A stretch of DNA of 64,000 nt from the NCBI RefSeq assembly GCF_019097595.1, contig NC_080731.1:16758071-16822070 (forward strand). Reading direction: 5' to 3'. The translations under genes were made by a program, and so were the position numbers. Positions 47,779 through 60,119 of this stretch are shown here, piece after piece (the first letter of the stretch is position 1; each line of letters opens with the position of its first letter). The notes under the pieces are model-generated. The model did no database searches and was not told where the DNA came from. It saw only the letters and a program-made list of their open reading frames with translations. This stretch comes from Hemibagrus wyckioides (Eukaryota > Chordata > Actinopteri > Siluriformes > Bagridae).

Positions 47779-49014
47779 CAGTGAGGGAAAAAATTATTTG
47801 ATCCCCTGCTGATTTTGTACATTTGCCCCCTGACAAAGAAATGATCAGTCTGTAATTTTAATGGTAGGTGTATTTGAACAGTGAGAGACAGAATAACAAC
47901 AAAAAAAACCAGAAAAACACATTTCAGAAAAGTTATAAATTGATTTGCATTTTAATGAGTGAAATAAGTATTTGATCCCCTATCAATCAAAGATTTCTGG
48001 CTCCCAGGTGTCTTTTATACAGGTAAGGAGTTTATTGTTTATTACAGTAGGAGCACTCTCGGGGAGTGCTCTTAATCTCAGCTCGTTAACTGTATGAAAG
48101 ACACCTGCCCACAGAAGGAAGCAATCGATCAGATTCCAAACTCTCCATCATGGCCAAGACCAAAGAGCTGTCCATGGATGTCAGGGAGAAGATTGTAGAC
48201 CTACACAAGGCTGGAATACACTACACCGTGAAAGACTGAAATCCAATAGTGCCCACAAGTACAGGACCATCTGAAGTTTGCCAGTGAACATCTGCATGAT
48301 TTAGAGGAGAACTGGGTGAAAGTGTTGTGGTCAAATGAGACCAAAATCCAGAGGAGGAGGAGGAATGCTGCCTATGACCCCAAGTACACCATCCCCAGGT
48401 GACAGGACAACTGCACTGCATCAAAGGGACGATGGACGGGGCCATGTACCATTAAATCTTGGATGAGAACCTCCTTCCCTCAGCCAGGGCATTGAAAATG
48501 GGTCGTGGATGGATATTCCAGCCTGATAATGACCCAAAACACACGGCCAAGACAGCAAAGGAGTGGTTCAAAAAGAAGAACATTAAGGTCCTGTAGTGGC
48601 CTAGCCAGTCTCCAGACCTTGAAAACTGTGGAGGGAGCTGAAGGGTCAGCCACAAAACCTTAATGACTTGGAGAGGATCTGCAAAGAGGAGTGGGCCCAA
48701 ATTCCTTGAGATGTGAGATGTGTGCAAACCTGGTGGCCAACTACAAGAAATGTCTGACGTCTGTGATTGCCAACAAGGGTTTGCCACCAAGTACTAAGTC
48801 ATGTTTTGCAAAGGGGTCAAATACTTATTTCACTCAATAAAATGCAAATCAATGTAGAACTTTTTTGAAATGTGTTTTTCTGGATTTTTTTTTTTGTTAT
48901 TCTGTCTCTCACTGTTCAGATAAACCTACCATTAAAATTACAGACTGATCATTTCTTTGTCAGTGGGCAAACGTACAAAATCAGCAGGGGACCAAATAAT
49001 TTTTTCCCTCACTG
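47779..49014 (+). mobile_element. Tc1-like DNA transposon, both ends present, degenerate
   Basis: The terminus CAGTGAGGGAAAAAATTATT follows TA (47777-47778), and its complement ends at 49014 followed by TA (49015-49016). Long inverted ends extend further, with TTTGATCCCCTGCTGATTTT near the left and its counterpart near 48978-48997. It inserted into a GGAT-type tetranucleotide array, since array sequence flanks both sides. The transposase inside is ruined. Confidence 0.94.
48150..48799 (+). pseudogene. Tc1 transposase pseudogene
   Basis: The start is readable: [20 protein letters not shown] followed by a stop at 48237-48239. Most of the DNA-binding domain after it is deleted. The catalytic region is present in pieces: VLWSNETKI, where the first catalytic Asp of the WSDET motif has become Asn; [29 protein letters not shown] with the second Asp; then an in-frame stop before WPSQSPDLE. 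The segment that should hold the catalytic Glu is deleted. LVANYKK and [12 protein letters not shown] mark the C-terminal end. Confidence 0.9.
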
Positions 49015-49395
49015 TATGTATGTATGTATGTATGTATGTATGTATGTATGTATGTATGGATGGGTGGGTTAGTTGGTGGATGGATGGATGGATGGACGAA
49101 TTAATGAGTGTGGTAGGGTGGATGAGCGTGGATGTGTGTAGGGATGAGTGGATGGATAAATGGATTGGTGGGTGGATGAGTTGGTGAATGGATGGAAATT
49201 AGGAATTTATGAAAGCGTGGATGGATGGATGAATAGATAGATGGATGGATAAATTAATGAGTGTGGTAGGGTGGATGAGTGGATGAGCGTGAATGTATGT
49301 AGGGATGGGTGGATGGATGGATGGACGAGTTGGTGAGTGGATGCAAGGTAGGAATTTAAGGAAGGAAGGGTGGGTGGATGGATGGATGATTGTTC
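49015..49395. repeat. GTAT/GGAT tetranucleotide array, right part
   Basis: About ten GTAT units (49015-49058) are followed by imperfect GGAT/GGGT/GAGT tetramers. The phrase GTGTGGTAGGGTGGATGAG occurs twice (about 49109 and 49261), showing a larger duplicated block of about 150 bp. It is the same array as 47600-47778. Confidence 0.9.
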
Positions 49396-50333
49396 TTGGT
49401 TCCTAAAGTATAAGCATTTAACAAACAGCAGGAAAGAGAGTGAATGGGGAAAGTGAAAAGAGAGAGAAGCACTTAAACCTAATTTATTGTCATTCTAAAC
49501 AGCTCAATTTAAAACCTTCAGAAAGTTGGAAAAGCACTTGGCCAGTCTGGACACTCTGCTTCATCTCCATTACACAGTGCTGATGTTTTTAATTTAAATT
49601 CATTTCCCAGTAGAGCAGTGGCACCATTTCACTGTTAGAAACCATATAGCTCACAAGCAACTGCATTATTATACAACAAAGTAGCATTGTTTCTTCTTGA
49701 TGTATATCTTTTTATACTACAGCACTGTTGAGATCTTGAATCTGATTGGTTAAAAGGTTGAGTCATTGTTCATAACAACAGCTCTAAATGTAGCGCGGAT
49801 AAGAATAGCAGGTTCTATAGTAGCAATTTAATCCAGCTTCAGGTAAAATATATCTTGTTGGTTGTCTGGAGGCGTATTGCCTGTGAGATGAATGCAGTTG
49901 TGGTCAGATGTTCCATATGGAATCAATGTGAGAAATGAATTATTGGTATTATTTGTAATTAGCAGAAAATTAGTTGTGGATATAGCACCATCAGTAAAGC
50001 TAATTTTGCACTGTAGCTTTAAACGTAGCAAATTTTTTTGTAGATTAATCTACATGCGAGTGAGAGCAAAGAAATAGTTATGAGGTGAACATTTCCACAT
50101 CATTCCAGCTGCCTCCTGCACCACGCTTATGTAATGTTGGACTGATCCAAACTTTTAGAAACAATTCAGACCAAAAGCAAAGCAGACTTTAGCCATTTCA
50201 GCAGACTCAGCTCATCACATAAACCTCCTCACGTCATGTTAGTTTTAGAGTTTAATTCATTTGTGTGTTTTCTCATGAGGTTTGCCTTAAAGCAAGAAAG
50301 AGGACAGAACACAAACAAGTACACAAGAACCAA

Positions 50334-50368
<35 letters not shown>

Positions 50369-50859
50369 CTATAGTTTATGCCATAAATGTATTAAATTTC
50401 ACGCTTATTTATTTGAACCCCTAGCTAATAGAATAGAAAATGCTGTTTTGTCTAAATGCTCGAGAGATAATTGGATTTGACACTCGCTTTCTCCAAAGCA
50501 CTTGTTCATTTTTTTGCAAATGTTCATTTTTGCCTTTAGCAGAACGCTATTTACCTTTGCCATACTTCCTGATGAATAATTAAGAATGCTGTCAGATGGC
50601 TCCTCATTTATTTAAATTATCAATTAGCTCTGAAACCAAATGAAGAGCTGAGGAAAATGTCTCGAGATGCTAAAACACTTAGCCTCTTCCCTCGTTCTAT
50701 AGTAAATATTATTTAATAATCACATATTCTTTTGAAACAGAGGATAATTACAGAGGATTATTCAGTTACTGAATTATATACTAGATTCTGATTCTTCCAA
50801 GGCATTATTTTTCTCCTCACGGTCTAATTGAACATCATCACTGCTCATCAACCTGACCA
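49396..50859 (+). other. trpm3 intron; unique sequence with (CT)n at about 50337-50364
   Basis: The stretch at about 50430-50640 is repeat-free and could be a conserved non-coding element. No gene is recognised. Confidence 0.45.
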
Positions 50860-51000
50860 CATCATCCTCATGATAAAGCATGGTGGTGATAGCATCATGT
50901 TAAGAATTTCTGTTGGCTTCTTGGTTGCTTCTCTGACTATTTGTGTGACATTCAGTACATGGGTTAAGGGGGTTGAATACTAACACAAGGCACTGTAGTC
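50860..51000 (+). mobile_element. Tc1-like transposon fragment
   Basis: ATAAAGCATGGTGGTGATAG with CATCATGTTA matches the coding text for the conserved KHGGGSxM motif of Tc1 transposases. GGGGGTTGAATACTAACACA and AGGCACTGTAG resembles the right terminal region of such elements. The two parts are joined by text with large deletions. Only a remnant is present. Confidence 0.6.
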
Positions 51001-53718
51001 ATATGAACAGGCCAGTCACTGCTACCAGAATCACATTCTTGATGTTATTAATAATACTTAGAAGTTTTATGTATTGATTTGATTTTATTGTGAGATTTTA
51101 AACATCTAAATTAGTTTAGCCCCTAGAGTTTGTGTCACTATAAATTTACACTAGAAGAACTGCATATTAGAGAAAATGTCTTTGTTCATGAATTTTATAG
51201 TAGAAAATAAAAGAACAGGAATTGTACTTGCTAGCGCAGCTACCTGTTCTCGTGATCAACAGTGAAGTTTAAACCGGATGCAGTGGGATGTACAAGCAAA
51301 GTCTCTTTACAGAGTAAAGTGTATTTCAGTGTCATGCCATTTTTTAACCCTAACCCATCAAAAGATTAATATCCTAATAATGAATGTGAACAAGAGCATG
51401 ACTAGCTTCAAATAATTTTCAGCAGCCAAAACTTGGCTAGCATTAGCTATCTGACTTAAAATTATATCTTAAATCAAGTTTCATGTGTAGCTACAATTGG
51501 CCATCAGATTAACAAGCTTGGTTACAATTTTCCTTTACTAAAAGTAACAAATTATAGGTAAACTTTTTCCATTAAAGCAATTACCTTACAAGGAATGTCT
51601 GGATCAATGTATCCATCACCTGTTCACTTCAAAAACAAGAGAAGCCATTTGGAGCAATTGGTTTCCAACACTTCAGGTGTACAAATGACAGCCTTGGGTG
51701 TTCTCCTTGAAAAAAGTCCTGTGTGTAGCCTTCAATTATTTTGTATGAAACACACCTACAGACATGAAGCGGGTGTATACACAGGTTAACAAAAGAAATT
51801 CCCAAGCAGCACAACAGTAAAAGCATTCACAGAACTTCAAATCCCAATCATGTCACAGCTAGTCATATCCCAGGAGTCCAAGAGAGTATATAATTGGCCT
51901 TGCTTTCTGTTGGGAAGGACAGCTGTGCTTTTTCTACTGACAATAAGAGCAATACAAGCCTAAGCTTTGCTTACTGGCTACCAGAGAACGTGTTAAAGAA
52001 AGAAATCATATCCCAATCATAAGAAACAGCGTGTTTGAAAAAAACAAAAAAACAAATTCAGCACTAGTGATCAGGAAGCAAGGACGTCTGGTTAAAAATA
52101 TTGTTGCAATATTGTTTATTTTAGATTTTATACTATAGGGTGTCTCTTAAGATGAAGCTTTTAGTCTGAATAATTTATAGACTTTAAAATGAGGCTCTAA
52201 AGAAGACTCCAGCATCAGAGATGATCTAGAAATGCTTCTTTGAGAAACTCTGTACTTGGCAAAAACGAAGAATAAAAACATTTAATCATGTAGCTCATGA
52301 TTCCAAGACAATCAAATGACTACCATTGAATGATTAGTGGTTTTATGATTTTACAATAGGTGGTAAATTAGAAGATACAGATCTTCAAAAAGGATATACA
52401 CACATTGTATATTTGTACTTATAGAAATGTACTTTTACATGACAAGAATTGCCTTGTTGAAAGAATTAGACAGTGTGATTAAAAATGAAATCAATTTCAA
52501 AAAGCATTGTTAGAAATAATTTAAACTGCTACTTTTAGAATTAACATTAATAGAAATAGAAATAATAATAATAATTTTAGCAAGTAGAAATACTCCAAAT
52601 ATGATGTTATTTATTTCTTTATTTTTTACAACAAAATACAGTTATTTAAGCAGAAGCAATTCTTTGTAAAAAAAGAACGTATGGTTTTGGATTTCTCGAT
52701 TTAATTTGGTATTGATGCCCAACACGTGTCACTTTATCAGAAATTAAACAATAACTGAAAAATTCACAGTAACAACCTCCTTTCTTCTATCGTCAATAAA
52801 GAAATGATAATACGGCCCTGCGAGACTCTCTTAAGACGCCATGGTGCCACATCTTTGATCAGTGACGTTTGAATAATAAAGATCCGCAGGCCTTTTGATG
52901 AGTTATTTACGAGCTTTGAACATAAATGTATATAGAAAGAAGCGTTAACCGCATTCAGCTACAACATATTTGCATCACTTCCAAGAATGCAGGTTTATTG
53001 CTTCATTTCAAGGAGGAGCCATTTTGTAGGAGAAACACACATTTTATTTTCTTGCAAAGAGCAACAGTTTTCAACTCAACAGACCAAATCAGCATTATTA
53101 ATCTCCAAATTCTCATTATCCTATCTAACAATGGGGGACAGGAAGCATAATACCAACTCCAGAGCATTTGTTATAATAGATACACTATCACTCATGATAC
53201 ACTCATGCATTCTTCATTTTGCATATTCATTTCTGGCCCAAGAAATAAATAAAAAAGTAAAAAATAAAAACAATAAAGGTTCAAGTAAAATTAGAATGGC
53301 TAGATTGAGAATATACAAAAGTAACAACTGCACTGAAATATTTCTGGCCTTAAGCGAACAACCTGCTCGATATTGCTGAACATGACAGCATGGAATCTTT
53401 AATTTCAAGACTTATTTCAGTCACTAAAGTCACCAACTTTCAATACTGGTTTCGGTTTTCAAATTGGTGTGAGACCAATCCTACAGACCAACCCACAGTA
53501 ATTTAAATAGCTTTTAGCCAACATGTAGACGTTGGCATGCAGTTAAAAAATTTCCTTTTTATTACAAAATCAAAACAATTATGTGACATAGAAAGTGTAC
53601 AGTAGGCTGCTACTATAATATGGTTTCTGAGGCTGCATTCACATCATCACCTTCTAATATTTTGGCACAGATTTTTTTTGGTCCCATCTGTTTGACCATA
53701 TGTAAAACCTCAGCCTTA
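51001..53718 (+). other. trpm3 intron; unique sequence
   Basis: No gene or clear repeat is recognised. Short open frames at 51595-51826 and 52926-53408 have no family resemblance. Confidence 0.4.
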
Positions 53719-53922
53719 TCAGATGTTCATGTTTACATCACCCCCTCTGCCAGAAATGCTGGAAGCATGATATGATTCTGTTGTTTCCACTGTAGTTATT
53801 GTGGTGTTTAGTTCTGTGTATTTTGCCTGTACTTTGGCACTGGATTCAGTACTGAGTGTATCCTTGATATCTATGGTCCAAGAAATGTCCTCGTAGACAT
53901 CATAACCTGGTTTATTTAGCAA
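53719..53922 (-). other. Unidentified minus-strand open frame
   Basis: About 67-70 codons stay open between a TGA near 53938 and a TGA at 53719-53721. The predicted peptide is polar and Thr/Ser-rich (PGYDVYEDISWTIDIKDTLS, then AKYTELNTTITTVETTESYH). YTEL and YEDI look like tyrosine-based tail motifs, which suggests a decayed fragment of a membrane receptor tail. There is no ATG before the motif-bearing part and no clear splice signal. I do not recognise a family. Confidence 0.2.
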
Positions 53923-55014
53923 CGCTGCAGCATTTCATTAACACTTGTTCTCCAGCACAGATCTGTGTCAGACGTCGGTAAAAAATTTGGATATAATCTT
54001 CCCACAGCAAAGGCTTCACCAGTGCACCGGAGTTCTCAGTGATGTGAACCAACTTCCCAGTGTCCTCTGTCCTCTTTAGTTCACAGATTCATTCTAAATT
54101 TCATGAGCGCAGATCTTCCCCAAAGGTGCATCTAACAAGCATGAACAACATCCCGCCTCTCGGCCCATCCCCGTTCAGGGCTCGTAAAAGAACGAGGGAA
54201 TGCGGTGTGACTAATTCTATTTCCACATTGCTTTCTAGGATAAACTAGTGTGTCTGCTTTTATTGCACAGTAAGAGCATGAAATGAGGAAATGAAAGGCA
54301 GTCTGTCCCATCCTCTTTATCGATTCCTGTTAAGAGTGCAAAATTACTAATTTGGGCAAAATCTCTCCCATACCAGCTTTATTTTTAATGGACAATTTCC
54401 CATCCTCTCGTTCAAGATGTTTAATGGAGGATTTGAAATCAGCTCCTCCTCTTGCTCCGAAACGGCCGACTCTTTGAAGTCTGTGTTTAATACATGCTCT
54501 GGTTTACATGCTGAATAGCCATGTCACAGATTCTCAGCAGGGTTTCCATGGATGGAGGAAATCCCACCATTTCTCTCAAGTTTCTCTCCAGCCTTCATTT
54601 TTTTCCCACTCCATTCTGTAATGAACAGAGTCACAGTGTCTGGGGGCAGTGTAGTGGATCCATCAGAGATGGGTTATCCATGCTCTGACAGGTGTGTGTG
54701 TGTGTGTGTGTGTTTAGGTGTATTTGGATGTGTGGTGTTCCTGTTCATAGCCATTAAATATTGCATGATTTGTGTGCTGAGGGTAAATGGGATGTGTGAG
54801 CATGGATAACTACACAGGGAGCTGTATGTGTGTGTGTGTGTGTGTGTGTCCAAACAGAAGACTTTCATCCAGGCAGGCAGGTGTCTCACAGCCTCCTACA
54901 TGCCTGCAGCTCTTCCCTAGCTGGTCACCCTTTTGTTCTAGGCCACACAACTCTACTCTTAAATCCCTGTCCACTGCTACAGCACCAACCGTTTATCCAC
55001 ATCGGATGCTAAAA
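53923..55014 (+). other. trpm3 intron; unique sequence with (TG)n tracts
   Basis: TG runs lie at about 54691-54713 and 54826-54850. No gene is recognised. Confidence 0.45.
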
Positions 55015-55580
55015 CATCTCCATCTATCTATCCATCTATCCATTCCTCCATACATACATCAACCCACTTATTTTACAAACCCATCCATCTGTCCACCAAC
55101 ACATCTGTATATTCACTTGAGCATCCACGTACCCATTTATTCAAAAAATCTATCCGTTCCTCCACCCATTTTTATATTTATCTATCTAATCGTCCTCCTT
55201 CCTCTGTCCATCTAGCCATCCATCTACATATCTATCCAGCCATCTATATGTTCACCTATCTATCTACCAATATATTCATCCATCTATACTACTCAACCCG
55301 ATATTCCATCCATCCAAAAATCCCTCAAACAATTTAACTCTCCATTCAAAAATACATACCTTTTCTCCACCCCTCTAAGTGCTTATTCATCTACGTCAAC
55401 ACACCCACCCACTCAGCCAATGGTCAATCCAGTGATCTATCCATCCAAATATTCACCCATTCAGTGATCTATCCATCCAAATATTCACCCATCAATCCAC
55501 CCGTCCGTCTGTCCGTCCATCTGTCCGTCCATCCATCCGTCCATCCATCCATTCATCCATCAGTCCACCCACCAGTTCAT
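55015..55580. repeat. Imperfect (ATCC)n/(ATCT)n tetranucleotide array
   Basis: ATCC, ATCT, CACC and GTCC tetramers with variable spacers run for over 500 bp. They become regular (CCATCCGTCCATC) near 55500-55560. The phrase CAGTGATCTATCCATCCAAA with ATATTCACCC is directly duplicated at about 55430 and 55462. Confidence 0.9.
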
Positions 55581-56734
55581 CCAGGCTGTTTACACATGTT
55601 CCACTTTCATTCCAAATCTAGCTCAAAATCTAAAACCATATCCGATCGATGTAGTGACAATATGCCGGAAATCTTTTAGAACGTATTTATAGTGCAGCAT
55701 GTTGTATTATTTTCCACAAAACCTGACTGAAAGCGCGACAAAATCCATTACTTGTGTTTATTTGATTTGTTTTATGCTGGAATGGACCGGTGCAATGCGT
55801 CAAGATGATGCTGGCATCTGGAAATTGGGGCTATACAGGCTGCTCATTCTCAGCAGCTTGTGCTTGAGGGAACATCTTACATGTGAACACTTCAACTGTG
55901 GAGACACACACACACACACACCACCACCACCACCACCACCACCACCACTTAAATATTCCTTGTTAATATCAAAGCTGATATGTCAAGATCTTTCTCAAGA
56001 TTTGAGTGTGTGCGTGTGCTTGTCATCTGCCTTTGCTGTACACACACACACACACACACACCTGTTGGCGCTGTACCTGCCATAAAAATCAGATCAAAAT
56101 CTGTCAAAAATCTCTCTATTATTTTCTCTCCACTCAGACACACATCAAGCTCATGCGTCCATTTCAAAAGCAATGCAAACTAATGAGCCCATGAAACAAT
56201 ATCTGCTACTATAACTAAAGGTGATGGAGGGTATGGAGACAATTCCCAGTCTAATTATCTTCCCGGTGTAAACATTGTCATCTGACAGCTGTCACATTTT
56301 AATTATGGGCCAAATTATTTTTTTTTTTTAATTATTGATGATATACTGATACTCAGATTTCTGAGTACCAGCTGTGATGCAATTTATATCGCACATCCCT
56401 GATATTTTGCTTTCTTATTTCTTTAATAATTACAAACACAGGGTTGTGTTTAGAGGCGAGTTACTTGTGAGAATTATTGTTGTACACTGTATAGCCGGAG
56501 GAGTTGCTGGTTCCGTCTTGTTCGGAACTCGCTCTGCGCAACAATTTCACCTTTAAGTGTGTAATATTTCATACAAGTGTAAAACAAATGTCTTGTACCG
56601 GTACTGCAGTGGTTAGTGTGTATGCAGTTCCACTATTTGTCTTTTTGAAATCGATACACTTTAATTTCTGAAAGCAGGTTTGCTCCTGGCCTGAGGGAAA
56701 AATCCAACCACTGAACAACACACCATACACCTAA
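55581..56734 (+). other. trpm3 intron; unique sequence with CA and CCA tracts
   Basis: A CA run followed by a CCA triplet run lies at about 55904-55949, and a CA run at about 56040-56062. No gene is recognised. Confidence 0.45.
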
Positions 56735-57000
56735 CAGCCACAACATTAAAATCACCTGCCTAATATTGTGCTGCCAAAACAGCTCGTCGAGGCAGGGACT
56801 CGCACACAACCTCTGAAGGTTTTCTGTGGTTTCTGACACCAAGACATGGGCACCAGGTCCTGTTACAGCGGATCTGTGAGTGGTGAGGTGAGGCCTCCGT
56901 GGATTGGACTTGTTTGTCCAGAATATCCCACAGATTGGGAGGAGATCTGGGGAATTTGGTGGCCAAGTCAACACCTTGAACTCAAATAATTCCTGAACAA
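56735..57000 (-). pseudogene. Tc1-like transposase C-terminal remnant
   Basis: On the minus strand one frame reads FEFKVLTWPPNSPDLLPI and another WDILDKQVQSTEASPHHSQ. Near the end come ESLPRR and AVLAAQY. These match the C-terminal pattern of Tc1-type transposases ([13 protein letters not shown], then E-IPRR-VL-A-GG). The catalytic Glu region is garbled (SPDLLPICGIF), and at least one frameshift separates the parts. Neither terminal repeat could be located with confidence. Confidence 0.8.
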
Positions 57001-57057
57001 TTTTTTTTTTGCTGCATTGCACAGCATTGTTTCACAGTAAGGCATCTTACACTGAGA

Positions 57058-57930
57058 CTTTCTGAGGCGAATCGAGTCATTTTGCAGTGAGGGGTGTTAC
57101 AGTTATTCGTTTTGCAAGAAGTCGTTTTTCAGTGAGTCGTATTACAGTTATTCGTTTTGTACTGAGTACTGAGTCGTTTTGCAGCAAGTCACATGACAGG
57201 TATTCATTTTGTACTGACTCATTTTGCAGCGAGTCAAATTACAGTTATTTCTTTTTGCAGTGAGTGCCATTACAGTTATTCGTTTTGCAGCGAGTCACTT
57301 ATATTGTGAATCGTTTTGCAGTGAGCCGTTTTGCAGCAAGTCATTTTGCAATGAGTCGCCTTACTCTTATCCGTTCTGTAGTGAGTCGTTTCTCAGTGAG
57401 TCATTTTGCAGTGAGTTTTATTACAGTTATTCATTTTGTAGTGAGTTGTTTCACACTGAGTCGTTTTGCAGTGAGTCGAATTACAGTAATTTGTTCTGTA
57501 GTGAATCATTTTGCAGTAAGTCATTTTGCAGTGATTTGCATTACAGTTATTCGTTTTGCAGCGAGTCGTTTTGAAGTGAATTGTTTTGCAGTGAGTCGTT
57601 ATGCAGTGAGCCGCATGACATTAATTCTTTTTGTAATGAGTCGTTTTGCAGCAGGTTTCATTACAGTTATTCGTTTTGCAGTGAGTCGTTTTACAGGGAG
57701 ACATTTACCAAGGAGCCATTTTTTAAAGAAGTGGCATTACAGTTATTCATTTTACAGTGAGTCGTCAAAGGTTGTAGTCATTTTACAGCACCGCTTCACA
57801 GTAAACCATTTTACAGTATGCTGATTTACAGTGTGTGCCATTTTATAGGAACTGGAGCCATCGTGCTCGTTGCTGTGAGCTGTTTTACACTGAGCTATTT
57901 TTGCAGTGACCCGTTTTTACAGTGAACGCT
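57058..57930. repeat. 15-bp minisatellite with 60-bp higher-order periodicity
   Basis: The basic unit is TTTTGCAGTGAGTCG (15 bp). A variant unit CATTACAGTTATTCG recurs at 60-bp steps (57361, 57421, 57481, 57541, then 57661), with less regular spacing outside. Copies decay toward both ends. Because 15 is a multiple of three, two long open frames (57224-57574 and 57264-57824) run through it. These are products of the repeat, not genes. Confidence 0.93.
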
Positions 57931-59142
57931 TCTGCATACTGAATGACTCTGGGTGAGTTTACATTGCTGCTGAAATCCTCTTAAATTCTAGTTTATGTAG
58001 CAGGAAGTTCTGATGTTCTCTCTCGATCTTTTAAAGCCAAGTGTTAGTTAATTTTGATGTTATCGACTAAGATTATGACAGATTTGTTTGCGAAATTTCT
58101 TGCCAATTATATTCTATCTAATCATATTTTCATCCCAATATCAATCATTTTTACAGCGATAAACATAAGGATCCCATCATAATGATGGTAAGAGCATGCT
58201 GGTGAAGTTACACTTAAACTCATACTGTACCTTGCGAATCAAAAGGTCTACGCAAACGGCAGACTATTTAATCAGTCAGTATGACCTCCATAAACACACT
58301 CTGATTTCTGATTGTGTGCGGGTATGAAGTCCCTGAGCAATAAACAGCCAGGTTTAGCAGCCATCGCTCACAACGAGGAGCGAGTGATGTTATCTCAGTC
58401 TCCCCTCGAGCATTCAAATATTTCATGCATGCATACGTTTACAGATGAGCACACAGAGAGAAAGAGAGGGAGACAACAAGCGAACGACACTCATGCACTG
58501 TGATGTATAATATCTCTTCAGTTTCCATCCAAAAATCTTCCCTCCAAAATACATCTCCTAGGCTCTTTCTGTCAATACTAATGTATTTCTATATGCTGCA
58601 GGGTTTATGTTTTAATATGTTGTTGTTTCTATAGCAACAGCTTACACAGAGTCTTGTATAGGCGACATTGCACAAGTTCGAAGATTAATCATGATTTCTT
58701 AAAAATCTTTCTGATGGAAAAATGAAAGCGGTCTAGGGAACGAGTGTTTATAGCTTTCGTGATGTAACTGATAAGATGTTTCACATTATTAGTTATAACT
58801 ACAAAACAGATAAAAAATATGATGCCTTTTTGGCATAATTGGATTCTACTTTTTATTTAAAAAGAAAACTTTCATATTGGCTGGCTTTATTTCTTTGTAC
58901 CTCAAAAAAAAAAATCATTTCTAAATTTGCAAGACAAGAAATTGCATAAATTGTATTATTTAATAATTTATTATTATAGGAATAAAATGAGGGATTAATA
59001 TATGGAGGAAAAAAAATAAAACAATCCTTCCATTTAAAATAGTATTTAATTTCAGTAAGGACATTTCTAGAAAGTTCTCTATAATGAAATATTAAATTAA
59101 CCCCAGCACTGGACAGAGCACATTCATTTCCGGAGTAAACAC
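57931..59142 (+). other. trpm3 intron; unique sequence
   Basis: No gene is recognised. The stretch about 58190-58470 is repeat-free and could be conserved non-coding sequence. Confidence 0.4.
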
Positions 59143-59357
59143 AATGAAGAGTTTTTGTGCACTGTTGCTGCTTGCTCTGTTACCGCAAGGTTAATTTAGT
59201 ATCTGCAGTCCGGCTTTGTGCTGGTTGGCGTTAGTGTGTGTGTGTGTGTGTGTCACAGTGCAGTGGTGAGCGCTAGGTCTTTGGCACCATGTCTCTTCAA
59301 CTAATCCTCCCTCACTGCTGGAACCTAATGCACTGCTCCCTGTCAGACTCACTCACA

Positions 59358-59409
<52 letters not shown>

Positions 59410-59500
59410 ATGGGGCTGCCGCTTGGCTTGACTAGTCACGCGCTGCAGAGGCTGATGGAGGACAGGAAAGTGTTCAGAGATAAGAAGTAAGAGAGGAGGG
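59143..59500 (+). promoter_or_regulatory. Possible additional leader or first-exon region
   Basis: The region has a TG run (about 59234-59252), a CT run (about 59361-59388) and a CA run (59388-59409), then ATG at about 59410. A short open segment follows (MGLPLGLTSHALQRLMEDRK) and ends at a donor-like GAA|GTAAGA near 59487. A separate ATG at 59143 begins a signal-peptide-like MKSFCALLLLALLPQG before a stop. The layout recalls the two real trpm3 first exons, but the donor phase (2) does not fit the phase-0 common exon. It is unproven and may be chance. Confidence 0.2.
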
Positions 59501-59743
59501 AGGATGAGATGAGGAGAGACAGCGGACAGAGCAGTGTGTAATATTAATCATTAAAAAGTCATTTATATCTATAAATACTCTCTATATAGCAGAGTTCATA
59601 GCAGAAGGTGCTTTATATACGAATCAGGTGGCTATTTCTTTATGCCACTTTATCCTTGAATCACGATCAAGATCCGCAGCCGGGGTCGAAGCACACACTG
59701 AGAGGACATACGTTTTTATTTTGTGCTTATAATCTAATCGGAG

Positions 59744-59835
59744 CAGCACAGTGGTGCAGCAGGTGGTGTTACCACCTCATAGCTCACAGGATCTGAGGAT
59801 CTGAGGTTCAAACCTGAGCGTGCGGTCTGAGTTTC
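59744..59835 (+). mobile_element. tRNA-derived SINE head fragment
   Basis: GCACAGTGGTGCAGCAGGTG resembles an A-box region and GAGGTTCAAACCTGAGC a B box of a tRNA-type promoter. The wording is that of a common fish SINE head. Only the head is present. The body and tail are not recognisable downstream. Confidence 0.65.
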
Positions 59836-60119
59836 TTATTAAATCATTCACTAGTATTTTTTGAGCTTAAATGGACTGGGTAGAAGCCTACATGGATTTC
59901 CAGTTTGGAAAAGTAGAGTTTTCCATGTAGTTTTATTCATGCAAAGTATGCTTGCTTGAAAAGCAGCCAAAAAAACCCTTGAGGAAACCTTTCAGTTTTT
60001 CAGCAGGGACAAAATGTGCCTTGGGAACATCGACAGGGCGTGAAACATGAAAACCTGGACCAAAAAAAAAAAAAAACACAACCAGGAAGTCGAGTAGGAA
60101 AGGGAAAATCGTTGCATTC
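59836..60119 (+). other. trpm3 intron; unique sequence with an A14-type run
   Basis: The A-run is at about 60062-60076. Nothing else is recognised. Confidence 0.4.

Noticed and set aside
57224..57824. Open frames of 117 and 187 codons rich in Phe, Cys, Ser and Glu
   Set aside because: They follow directly from a 15-bp tandem repeat whose length is a multiple of three; there is no start context, domain or splice signal.
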